DNA of 64,000 nt from Liolophura sinensis (taxonomy: Eukaryota > Mollusca > Polyplacophora > Chitonida > Chitonidae). The translations under genes were made by a program, and so were the position numbers. Under the pieces are notes generated by a model. It saw only the letters and a list, made by a program, of their open reading frames with translations. It was not told the origin of the DNA and did no database searches. The stretch lies in NCBI RefSeq assembly GCF_032854445.1, contig NC_088298.1:20795295-20859294 (forward strand). The letters are read 5' to 3'. The number at the start of each line of letters is the position of its first letter. Position 1 is the stretch's first letter. Shown in pieces: positions 23,661 through 34,800 of the stretch.

Positions 23661-25148
23661 CTAAAGTACATTAAAAAATAATAGCTAGTATGAATGACCA
23701 CACCTTTACGGGTGGCCTTTGTTTGACCAGGTGTTATTTTGATAACAGAGGTGAAAACACTTGAACAGACCATCTGAATAATACACCTGGCCCCGGGATA
23801 AGGAAGCGACGTTTATAGTCAAAAGCGACGTTTATAGTCAAAATTTAAATTCACTTTAAAATTGTTACTTCTTACATAAGAAAGTCAAAATATTGCTTGA
23901 CAACATGTATTCTTGGTAAGTTACAGTAAAACAAATTTTAGCTAAAACAACGGGAAGCAACTTACCAAGTTTAATTATTGAAATTTTGACTTAAGTCTAA
24001 GATTGCTCCGTGATCCAGGGACCATATCACTTCTTCTTAGTCAGCCTGTTGGATTATCCAACCATTCCCACGGGTCAGATTGGCAGAAAACAGGATCATT
24101 ATCACCGATCTGGTGAAATAGCACTTGCTCTGTCCAGGTATAATATTTTGGTTGGATAAAGGGATACTGAATTGATGCTGACTGGCTGACAGTGGAGATA
24201 AAATTTCCACGATTGAATAAATGTACCATACCTAAAATTCAGCTTAAGCAAGATATACTGTACTTGCCTATCTATTACACCAGCCAATCAGAGTCGAATC
24301 TTGATCCCTTTAATGCTTTCTGACTTTTTCAACTCTTAGGTTAAATTTGGTGTAGCAATTTCTCCCGAAACGAACAGAAAGAACATGATAGGTGGGTGGA
24401 GGTGTGGTGTCTAATAATAGACAAATCACAGTGGTCTTAACGAAAGATTGGGATTGGGTTTGAACCACTACCTTTACGGCAGTAGCCAGCGATTCTAGTC
24501 CTGGATCAAGGGGAATTCTCAACGTGCCGAGGGCAAAAAGACTTTATGTTTTACCGTGTTACGGATGGATGAATATAATCATTTGTTATATGAGTTAGTT
24601 TTATGGCTTATTTATTATTATCATGATAATATATGGAAAAGTTATTCGAGATAGAGAACTTATACCCCGTTATAAGAGTGATTTAAATTTAAATTGTAAG
24701 CCCAATCTATATATTGATAAACTAATTCGAATTGTTAAATCTCTGGTTTTGATCAATTCTGGATTTATGTGATGTTGGTAAAAAAAATGGGACACATTGG
24801 TTGGTGTAGATTTATAATTTATTTTTTAAAATATTTATTGATATATTTATTTGACGTTTGTTAGAACACGAAGAAGTGTGTTGGGTTGTTTGTCAGTTGA
24901 AAGATGCTTTATGGAGACGGTTATGTTTATTGACGATTGGTTGAGAAAATCTCATGATCATTTTCCCGCACCTGGGGCATCTCTCGTGCTGGTCGTGGGT
25001 CACGTGACGTCAGATTGCTGCCTCGACATGAAGGAAACTTTCCGACATCAAGTGGAAAGTCAGGTTTTTTTTGTACATCCTTGCCGGACCGTTCCGAAAG
25101 TAGCCGAGAACACATATGGCTGTGACCATTTGCTATAATCATTCATTA

Positions 25149-25236
<88 letters not shown>
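25149..25236. repeat. (AT)n(GT)n(AT)n compound microsatellite
   Basis: AT, GT, then AT runs. Confidence 0.95.
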
Positions 25237-25237
<1 letters not shown>

Positions 25238-25622
25238 TGTTTTTATTGCAGTCTCGCGAAACCCCACATCATCGCGTCATTGCTGTATATAGTTCTTGGA
25301 CTGTGGATGGTTAAAGTTAATGTGTAGATGTCGTTTCAGCGGAAATTTTTTTCACTCATTATTTTCTGTCCGCACTCTTCTTTCATATGAGTTTTCTGGC
25401 CAGATATCTTCAAAGGCAGGCAAATATGAAACAACAAAATTAGTTTTATCATGGTGTCTCCTAGCTGCTATAAAACGTTATATTTGCTTATTGTTTGTGC
25501 TTTGGGGTCATCGCTGAATTTTTAAAAAAAATCTCTCAACATTTTATAATGCCTTGATACAACCATACAACCATGGAGATGTATAGCATACATTTACAAA
25601 GCCGTCGAGTATAAAGACGATG

Positions 25623-25670
<48 letters not shown>

Positions 25671-26979
25671 CAACACACAAAACTGAAACGTTAAAATTAC
25701 ATTAAAAACGACGCTTTCCATGCACGTATGTATATGTAGGCTTACACGTTCATCAAAGGACTTAAAAAATATATTTACCCCATGTTCATCATCCGAACTT
25801 GTCCTAACGGTAAATGGCGCGAGATTTTGTGGGATTTGGCGCGACTACATGTACATACCGAGGCAAGCAATGTATCAAAGAAAGTACCTCGATCGCTTTT
25901 ATGAATATTGATATGATAGCCACAGAGTACACAGATATAACTGTAAATCTTCTCATGAATGTCTCACATTGTTCTTTGGATTCAAGATTTGCATTCTGTG
26001 GTTTTCTTGTTCTCATTTTGTCATTTCATTTCTGGGTTTATAATATACAAGAGACAGATCGAGATATGGGTGTAAATATGTATACATATAGTGAAAGAAT
26101 GCCAAAAACAAATCGTATGCGCATGGGTATTAAACCGGATGTTCGATTTGAGAAGTATAGATTGAAAGTTGTACATCTAGTATACAGTACATGCTGTTTC
26201 TGAGCTAAACAAAGTAAGCCAGTTGTTTTAATGTAAGAAAATTTGCATAAGAGTTGTCGTTCTTTGACCGCGATGTGCTGCTATAAGGACTGTCATCGTA
26301 TACCATTGCCAGTGGTAACGTGCTACCTTAGAGCCTTGATACGCAAAGTTTCTTCTAGAAGTGGATGTATACGCATATGTTAAGAGTCCGAGCGTGGTTC
26401 TATCTATCTCTTCATCATTGCGGCTTTGGTCTTTTATAGCGGTATAAAGTTGTGGACACATGCAAAACGTGTTAAAACTATTGACCGAATAGGTATACAA
26501 AGCCAAATTAGCATACTGATTGTTAGGCAAAACTAAGTAAAGGATATGTCATTGTTTTCTGTCTCTTGGCGCTTTGAATGTTGGGATGGTTCCGTCTTCC
26601 GGAACCGGACGTTGACCTGAATATGTGCGCATGTGTGGTACGTGGTATGTGGAACTAGCTCTCTGAGGGAACACGACTTGGGTGAGTTCGTGTTTTTCCG
26701 TCACCATTCCGGGAATGGGTCATCATGTTTGACGGAACCGCCCGATTCGTGTTCCCGCTGTGAGGCACATTTGCTGTCAAGTTTCATTTCCATATATATA
26801 TAATCAAAAAATACCAAGAGTTGTCTCTCATCACCTGACCAGTCACTATATCTCCATTTTGAAGGGACATACATATGTCTTAGATAGGCTTATAGAGGGC
26901 GCTGTTGGTATTTTTTGGATGTATTTTAACACCTACTTCAGTTGCTTCTTTGTAAATTGTAATTTCTAACAGAGATTTT
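25237..26979. other. Gene-free stretch
   Basis: Includes a 129-codon frame (25814-26203) that I do not recognise and short inverted repeats around ggttccgtcttccggaacc (26587-26605). Confidence 0.5.
25626..25669. repeat. (AT)n microsatellite
   Basis: Uninterrupted AT run. Confidence 0.95.
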
Positions 26980-27032
26980 GTTTGAGAGCTGCCGGAAGTG
27001 CATGAGCATAGCGCATGCGCAGGATCTTTGGA
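26980..27032. promoter_or_regulatory. Promoter-like ETS plus NRF1 site with no assigned gene
   Basis: gccggaagtg (ETS core, 26991-27000) lies 10 bases from a perfect NRF1 palindrome gcgcatgcgc (27011-27020). The pair resembles the NOP58 promoter, but no start codon, exon or conserved frame is recognisable on either side. Confidence 0.4.
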
Positions 27033-27263
27033 TTAGTTTAAACCATGTAACTGTGTCACGTACGTAGACCTATATCTCCAGACGCGACGTGGTCCTTGTG
27101 TTCACGTGACATGTATCGGTGACGTTGATTGGCAGGTTAATAAGTTCGTTGTTTTGTATTAAAATGTTATCTTCTTAATAAATGTGGTTTGTTGTCTATT
27201 GGTATGGCTGCCTTAAAGATTGGGATATTGTGGGAATTCGAATGTTCAGTCGAACGAGGCAAG

Positions 27264-27430
27264 CAAGTCGTGGCCGAGTGGTTAAGCATGGTTGCCTTTC
27301 AGTTGGTACGGATTCAAATCCGGCCTTGGACCGAAAATTTCTGCATTGCTCGAGCCTTTGCCACTGCTCGTTGGTGGCAGTAAGCGATCGACGACACTCT
27401 GGCGGCCGATTTCAAGATCAGCCTAGCGTT
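27264..27430 (+). mobile_element. tRNA-Ser-like SINE head
   Basis: agtcgtggccgagtggttaa resembles the 5' end of tRNA-Ser. Box A tggccgagtgg is at 27271-27281 and box B ggattcaaatcc at 27310-27321. The 3' half does not fold back to an acceptor stem, so this is a SINE or tRNA pseudogene, not a working tRNA. Confidence 0.55.
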
Positions 27431-28289
27431 TGCCGACTCAGTTTCTGGTTAATTCAAAATTTGAGACTGGATTTTAGAACTTAATTTTGGGCGTTATAAA
27501 TTACAATTTTATGAGACCACCTCGTTAATATTACCCTAAGACAAAAGAGTCAAAATTTCTGCTCTCTCTACAATAAACTAAGTACTGTGTCGAGATTTTT
27601 AAATTTTGACTTGTCAGAAATGACCTTGTGGAATCTACCACAGATCTACAGTACTGTTTCTTCCACCAGCAAAACTGAACGCCTTTGTATAAATGGTTAC
27701 ACTATCGATCTCAGTGCGCAATTGGTCCTTCATTCGTAAACTTTTAATTTTAAAGCAAAATTTTCCACCGCATTTTGATTAACAACCGTCTTCATTGTAT
27801 CTGATGTGACAGCGTATATAGCATTCTCGAATGACGGCCAAGCGCTCTGATTGGCCAATATATAGCTGAATACAAGACACGTTCTCTACATCCAATCAGA
27901 TTATGTTGTGACTCAAAATGCAATCACCAACTGCAATCTGAACATCCGCGGCCACTTGCGACCTTATAGCTATACAGAATTTACTCGCGCAGACAGGTAG
28001 GGGAATACGCTTCCACAAACGCCATGCCCCACTTACCAGATCTAGGTATTGTAACAGACATTCGTCAACCGTATAGGACGTTCTGAAGACCAACTTCCAA
28101 ACACAAACACAAAGAACTATGAGAGTAAATAAATAAAGTAGAAATTTGGTTTCATGCAAACAGTGTGGTCAACAGTATGTTCGAAAGGCCATCCAAAAAT
28201 AAACAACGTTTACAGGTAAATGACCATAAGTCAGGAAAACACAGCTACTAATAGGCAAACGTCTATCTGCCTCTGGCCACGGTTGAGTC
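27431..28289. other. No gene seen
   Basis: Diverged repeats in the first part; nothing recognisable after 27700. Confidence 0.5.
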
Positions 28290-28406
28290 CACTTTAGCAT
28301 TTAAAATAATAGACATGATTTATCCTTCTTCAGATGATACTTTTGCCATGACGTGGTCGAAAAATTACCAACATGGCGTTAAGCCATAATCATTCATTCA
28401 GTCATT
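28290..28406 (+). mobile_element. 3' end of the same LINE family
   Basis: Contains tttgccatgacgtggtcgaa and ends in ggcgttaagccataatcatt followed by cattcagtcattc, the same terminal sequence as the truncated LINE at 45713-46240. No coding part remains. Confidence 0.6.
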
Positions 28407-28843
28407 CTGAGGGTGCTGTTTTAGATGTCGAAAGGCAAAATTCGTGATTGGGAACTATTTTGGACCCTGAAGTTTAGTTCAGTATTTCCTTAAATGGCAA
28501 TGTTATGGGTGGTCGCAATGTAACATTCGGTCAACCACACAATTGTAACATAAGTATGAATAAAATGAGAAAATCCTCCTTTCGGCAAAAAAGTTTTAAA
28601 ATTGGAGGGGGGTATATAGAATCTTCCGTCCTCCACACTTGGTTTGAACTAGTAAAGAAAAAAGGCTGCGCATGCAGTCCACCGTTCAAATACCGTGCAA
28701 ATTAAAGGTACTTGATGACCTACAGAGATATTACGGCAATGTTCCCACGGACAAAGCTCCCATTAATATCATCTTTGTGTACAAGAATTATTGTTATAAA
28801 GTTCGAGTTGAGGAGTTAAATGTTGCTACAACTACGGCAAAGT

Positions 28844-29105
28844 TAGACTCCAAAATTAATCTTAATTTTAACAAAGTTTGCTGTCTTAGTAACGCTAGAA
28901 TGTATTCTGTTATTGTAGGAAATTGTTCTGTTGCATACAACACATATTCTAATTATTCAATATATAATCTTTATTAAAAATTCTATGAGACTAACCGGAT
29001 ATTATGTCGAATATGACAAAGTATTGCGTTATAATAGCAGAATTTATTAGCATCACTCAGACAACAGATCTTTGTTAAAATTAATAGATTAATTTTTTGA
29101 GGGTA
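28844..29105. mobile_element. TA-flanked MITE, copy 1
   Basis: TA dinucleotides flank inverted ends (gactccaaaattaat at left; attaattttttgaggg at right). Inside, a gctagaatgtattctgttat motif faces cagaatttattagcatcact, with aacagatc/tttgctgtc arms. Same family as 53475-53674 and 61709-61985. Confidence 0.7.
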
Positions 29106-29896
29106 ACGTATTCTATTACGACCTACACTGTGTAGGAACTGTTTAAAATTAAAAACCATCAGTCCTTCTCAAAGAAAGGAGTTCATCTGTACCTGCTCGT
29201 CACGCCGATGTACCGTAACTTTAGTGGATCCCTGAAAATGCACACATTACCATACAAAGATTGCTGTATTGCGGGGTCAAGAAGGTGTGCTACCAAACTT
29301 CTATGTGGTCTCTTGATGAAGGCGCTACAAGAGGTACAGTCATTTGGGAAAAAGCACAGTTGTGTATTTACAAAACAACTCAGGGGTCAACTGCATGTGG
29401 ATTTTTAACTCGAACTAGGCTCAAATACAGATACCGTGCATACCCACTTCTGCTTTTTCTACTCTTTATCACTTCTATACTTATTATAGATATTACATAT
29501 AGAATTTCATCACTAATTGTTTCGGTGTTTTACAAAACTGGTCACCGTTACACTTTAATGTGATTGTATGTTAAATGTAATGACAACACAGCATTTGGAG
29601 TAATTCTTGACCAGTGACTTCTCATAAATTGCAATTAACATCACTGCGTTTTTATTACCTAATTCTACGGTTAGAAGAAAATCTTGACAGGTAAATTGAC
29701 AAGGGGCCGTATTTCACTGGTTACGTGTGACAATATGTCAACTATCACATTGTCGTCGATGCTCTGGTCTTACTCTCTATGCTGTACGTCTTTAATTATA
29801 CATTTACGTTAAAAGCAACAAAGCATTCAGTTCCACTATGCACCAAGGCCACCATTCCAAAAATTCACTTCTACCAATTTATATTGGTACAATCTT

Positions 29897-30075
29897 TATT
29901 TATAGTATTTAATTAATCGTTGTTTTACGCCGAACTCAAGAAAAATTTCACTTTCACGAAGGTGGCCAGCATTATGGTGGGAGGAAATCGAACAGAGCCA
30001 GGTTGAAAATCCACGACCATCCGCAGGTTGCTGACAGATCTTCCCACGTACGGCCAGAGAGGAAGCCATACTTGT
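29897..30075 (-). repeat. V-SINE, 5'-truncated
   Basis: gttttacgccgaactcaaga and cggccagagaggaagcca, tail to body on the - strand. Confidence 0.8.
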
Positions 30076-30484
30076 TCGTAACAACCCTATACGAACTTAA
30101 GTCAGATCGATATAACCACATCATGAAATAAAACTGAAAACGTTTAATAGACCACTTTTAATATACCATCAACACACACGATTTTTTTCCCCTGATGTAC
30201 TCGAGATATGTACGTCTAGTACACTAAGGCATAGCTCAAACCCGGGTCGGGTCGGATACCAAAGACTTTAAATATGATACTTGATGCTGCCTCGCTAAGA
30301 GGTTATTGCGGTGGTCTGTTAAGGCCACTGAAAACTTTTGAACATTTTTAATGATTTACCGTGCTTTAAGGTTTTTCTAATGAAAGCCTATTATTATAAA
30401 CAATTAAAGAACTTAAAGTATATGGAAAAAGGAACTTGACGCAAACACAAACAAATTTTGATCAAAACTGATAAAATTCAGCCA

Positions 30485-30750
30485 TAAACTTCGAAAAACA
30501 GTGAAAAATGTTTTTTCCGTGGTATTAAGGTTTTCTGCGCGGTGTAAACCTATTCTCTCCCATGTAAACATTTTGTCTGGGGTGAAAGGTTTTCTTTGTC
30601 GACAAAAAGTTTCCTCCGTGGTTAAAAGGTTTTCTCCGCGGTGGTAACCTTTACACTCCGGAGAAACCTTTACATCGCAGAGTGACCTTTCCAAAGCGGA
30701 AGAAACTTTTCCGCCGCAGAGAAGACGTTTTTCGCTCTTCTTCGAAGTTT
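30485..30750. repeat. Imperfect repeat of ccgcggtg/aaggttttct blocks in both orientations
   Basis: Blocks such as aaggttttctgcgcggtg, aaaggttttctccgcggtgg and the inverted aacctttacactccggag recur about every 25-30 bases, then turn into gaaacttttccgccgcagag. Local GC islands in AT-rich sequence. Confidence 0.6.
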
Positions 30751-31394
30751 ATAGTAGAATTTATATATCAATTTTGTGTAAAAAAACTTTTATTTTACTT
30801 ACTTTCTGGATTTATTTTCTGCATTAATTTCCTTTTGTATATACTTCAAATTCTGAACTTTATAATCTTAAGTTTCGTAAGAAAGTTCTCATTAGGAAGA
30901 AATGTTAAAAATTTCGAATTGGACTCACGGGCCACCTTACAGCAAGGAAACAGGTCTGATTGGCCTGGTGTCTGTATAATCTGGGACTAATATAAGTTAT
31001 ATTAGTCCCAGGTATGATGTGACTGGATGGGGTGTCCTGTCTGGTGTTCTCGGCCTGATATTTCAGTGGCGACACCACTATAGCGACATGGACTCGCCTT
31101 GCTACAAGAAGACACAATATATGTACGTACACCTCATGACTTCTCGTCGTCACTTAGAGTACAGCGTTAAACTCCATGCATGCATACATACACGCAAAGG
31201 TCAAGAAGTTCAGTTTTGTTCAGTACAGTTGCACCACACAGAGTAAATAAGTACGGCAGCTGCTCATTATGTTGACTAGATCGATGTGAACTCATCGATG
31301 GATTGATTTATCCGTGTTTTATATTTGGACTAACCAGGTATTATCCTTTTATCTTTTTTAAAATCTTTTTAGTGGTAAATTTTTGATGATAAAA

Positions 31395-31651
31395 TAAGGG
31401 CCCTCCATGGCCGTAGGGGTTAGCTTGCCAGCGAAATACAATGACCCATGAGCCTCGATGCGGTCGCTGTGAGTCCACCATAAACTGTCTTTCTCTCCGG
31501 CCATACGCGGGAAGGCCTCACAGCAACCTGCGGATGGTCCTGGGTTTCAACTGGGCTCTACCCGTTTTCCTCCCACCATAATGCTGGCCGCCGTTGCATA
31601 AGTGAAGTATTCTTGAATACGGCGAAAAACACCAATCAAATAAGTAAATAA
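31395..31651 (+). mobile_element. V-SINE upstream of the NOP58 promoter
   Basis: Near full length from ggccctccatggccgtag to the tail. Probable 9-bp duplication atgataaaa at 31386-31394 and 31652-31660. Confidence 0.85.
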
Positions 31652-31699
31652 ATGATAAAACAAAAGTGGGCATCAAACTTCGATGTGAATACACCAATC

Positions 31700-31821
31700 C
31701 TCCACGCAATAGTCATAAAGGGAAGTAATTCCGGCCCTGCTGTTGGCGAGCATGCGCGACATCTTCACCGGAAGTCAAACAGATAGCCGAGACAGCGTGG
31801 TGTTCAAGTTTAAAGAGCACG
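31700..31821 (+). promoter_or_regulatory. NOP58 promoter/5'UTR with NRF1- and ETS-type motifs
   Basis: The 120 bases before the start codon are richer in C+G than the surroundings. They hold an NRF1-type half site (gcatgcgc, 31750-31757) and an ETS-type core (accggaagt, 31767-31775), with no TATA box. This combination is typical of TATA-less promoters of ribosome-biogenesis genes. Motifs are seen; the transcription start is not determined. Confidence 0.6.
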
Positions 31822-31866
31822 ATGTTGGTTTTGTTTGAAACAGCGGCTGGATATGCCATATTTAAG
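31822..31866 (+). CDS. NOP58: NOP58 exon 1
   Basis: ATG at 31822 and 15 codons ([15 protein letters not shown]), donor gtaaat at 31867. This short coding start is identical in style to vertebrate NOP58 exon 1. The initiation context is cacgATGt. Confidence 0.93.
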
Positions 31867-34800
31867 GTAAATAATTACACAGGGGTTGCAGAAGTATGTT
31901 TTTAACCTGTTGGCATGAAGAAGTAACGGACAAACCTTGCATCTTGGGGGGAAAAAACTGGCTGCATGTGTAATGCCCGCAGACCACGTGGTTTGAACTC
32001 TCAGTGCCAGTGCAACATTCAGAAATGATGAACGTGGTGTTTGTGGATAATAGTGCGGCAGTTGTAAAGACTACGTTGATCCTTTTGTTAGTCAGTGAGT
32101 CCATTCTCAGATGTTCATTGTGAAAAGCTGGTTCTGTAATGGATTGACATCACTGTCAACGTTACATCAACCTCAACTAGACAGTAGTTCACTTAAAAAT
32201 AGCGGTTTTGTTTTTTTTCAACAATTTCTGATATTTAGGCCTACCTGGGGAGTTGTAAAGACTAAGGTGATATTTACGTGTTGATTTCCACGTGCATTCT
32301 GAAGTCATTATTCCCCTCCCCTTCACGTGCCTTAATTCATTTTTCGTTGGTTCGAATGGGTAGGTGTTCAATTTGCATACAAAGAAAAAACGGAGGAAAT
32401 AAGGCATTTATCACTTTAGATACTGTCATGTGCCGCTGTTACATATAAGATTTCTACATTGTGTTGTTTGCGATTCATACATTTCTGTGCTTTGTTGTAA
32501 AACGCTCTGGATTCAAACTTCCATCAGACAGCATGTCGGGTACATAGCCGTTGGTTATGCCACTACACCACTCAAGCTGCTCTGCTAGAATGCGGTTTTT
32601 AGACGTCTTTAAGACAGATGAACATGGTAAGAGTTGAATGTGCATGTGTCACATGCTTTTGTCACCTGGACTACATCTAAAAAGGGTCTCCTCCATATTT
32701 TGCCAGCCTCATTCAAGGAAGCACGAATGAATAGACGTAAGTGGTGACGTAGAAGTTAGACATAAATATCACCCTAGCCTTTATAACTGCCTTTACCTGC
32801 CTCAATATTTTTGTCATTGATGGAAAAATTCCAGTCGATCCATACCGTAAGGCACTTTACAGAACGAAGTGGACCTTTAATCGCTCTAAATCAACAACTC
32901 ATGCCAATTTCTGTTGTGGATTGAATTGAATAGGACCATTTATCACCATTCCTGCAAGTATAAATTCATTCACAAGTAGAAATGTTATTGAAATATCTCC
33001 GTGTGGCTCTTCAGAATAGGTTTCAGCAGTCATGTCAAATTGGGTGGACTAAAATTTTCGGAACCACGAGTCTAAAGACATGGAAATCAGCCAAAGGACC
33101 ACACAGGCAGTCTTAAGTTACATATTTAGCAATGATTTCATCATGTGTCATCATGGAAGTAGAATAGAAAGAACAATTTGCCAAGTCAGGCAAGTAAGAA
33201 AACCCAACTCTGAAGGTTTCAGACAAGGCTTGCGCAACTGTCTTGTTATTTATGTTTTCGGGGCCTCCGTGGCTCTGTTGGTTAAAACACTAGCACAGCG
33301 GGATCACTCAGGAGCCTCTCACCAATGTGGTCGCTGTGAGTTCAAGTCCAGCTCATGCTGGTTTCCACCCTGGCCGTACGTGGGAAGGTTTATCAGCAAC
33401 TTGCGGATGGTTGTGGGTTTCCCCCAGGCTCTGCCCGGTTTCCACCCAACATGATGCTGGCCACCATCGTATAAGTGAAATATTCTTGAGTACGGCGTAA
33501 AACACCAATCATATAAATAAATAAATCCATGTTTTCTGCCCGTGATCTCAGATACAACTGGGAGTTTGTCACTCATGCACACTGAGGTTTTAAAGACTGA
33601 AAAGTCACTTTGATCATATTGTCTGCATATAACTGGTCTAAGTTGGATTTAAATGTGTATGAGTGATAGAAAGATTGCCTTTCTGCTCATTGCACACAAG
33701 ACATCAGGGTATGCAGCTGTTTTGGAGTGGATTGAACAACAGACTTCCTGCCGCAAAGTGCTTTGCAAAACGGACTTGATATTTTAAGTCAGTGATTGAA
33801 CATTGAGACAGGTAAATATAAGTAGTTCTTGAAAGTAGACCTCAACGTTCATTTTAATCTTGACACCATGTAGAAGAAAAAAAAATTGACTACTTTGAGG
33901 ACTTGAAAACTTGGCCAGAACATAGTTGTTATTTGCACCAAATTTATGTCCTGGTATTGTCAATGATGAGGTGATTTTGATTGTTGAATGATGTTGGATC
34001 AAGCCTCCAGAAACCTTACGATGCCTTCTAATGTGAGAAGAGGCTTCAGTCAGCTGTGAACAAAATCATCCTGTGAGGGGCGCTTGCCTTGCAAGAACAT
34101 GAGGATTGGGTTCAATTTGTACTTTCCCCTTGCATTGGTGACATTAAGCAGTTGAAAACCATCTCTCACCTTCCAATATAGACTGACCCTGATGGCTCAG
34201 TTGGTAGACCATCCGCTTCAGGGGCGGTACGTCAAACCTATGTCGGGTCACACCTAAGACCTTAACAGAGGAAGTTGTAGCTTCCACAGCGGGCGTTCAG
34301 CATTAAGGGGATAGTGCAACGACTGGTTGACCTGTTGACGACTGTAATGGCTCAGGTGGGGCGGCTTACTTGCCTTCAGTAAGCCCTCTGCCTATTGAAG
34401 CAGCACTAGATAAGAGTGGTGGAAATCCGTCCTGCAATAAGGAGACACATTACATGCACTGTAAGGATTCCTTGGTTGTTGTACGACTGACAAATTTTTA
34501 CTTAGGACCTTAAACCTAAGCACTCACTCACTCACTGACTCACTGACTCACTCTTCCTCCTCCAATGTTGTGTGCATATTTGCACTTAGTATGTGGGAAA
34601 GTGTGTCAGTAACCTACCAAAGGTCAGTGGTTTATGCTGAGCTCTCCTGACCCCCCCCCCCCCCCCCCCAATTCAGGGGGAGTGAATCAGATTGTGTAAT
34701 GCTACATCCAACAGGCAATCTTTCTGGCTACATCCAACAGAGATCTTTTTCCAAAACGCTGGGTATTTTCCCATCCACACCTAGAACCTTGGTAGTTTTC

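Larger units (their letters stand above)
20546..25148. other. Gene-free stretch
   Basis: Apart from the microsatellite and degenerate repeat listed, only frames of 60-133 codons without motifs. A Cys-rich 115-codon frame (21354-21701) includes short internal repeats and looks incidental. Confidence 0.5.
29106..31394. other. No gene seen outside listed repeats
   Basis: 29106-29896, 30076-30484 and 30751-31394 are AT-rich with short unrecognised frames only. Confidence 0.5.

Noticed and set aside
28672-28977. 101-codon + strand frame
   Set aside because: Its second half lies inside the TA-flanked MITE, and no motif is present.
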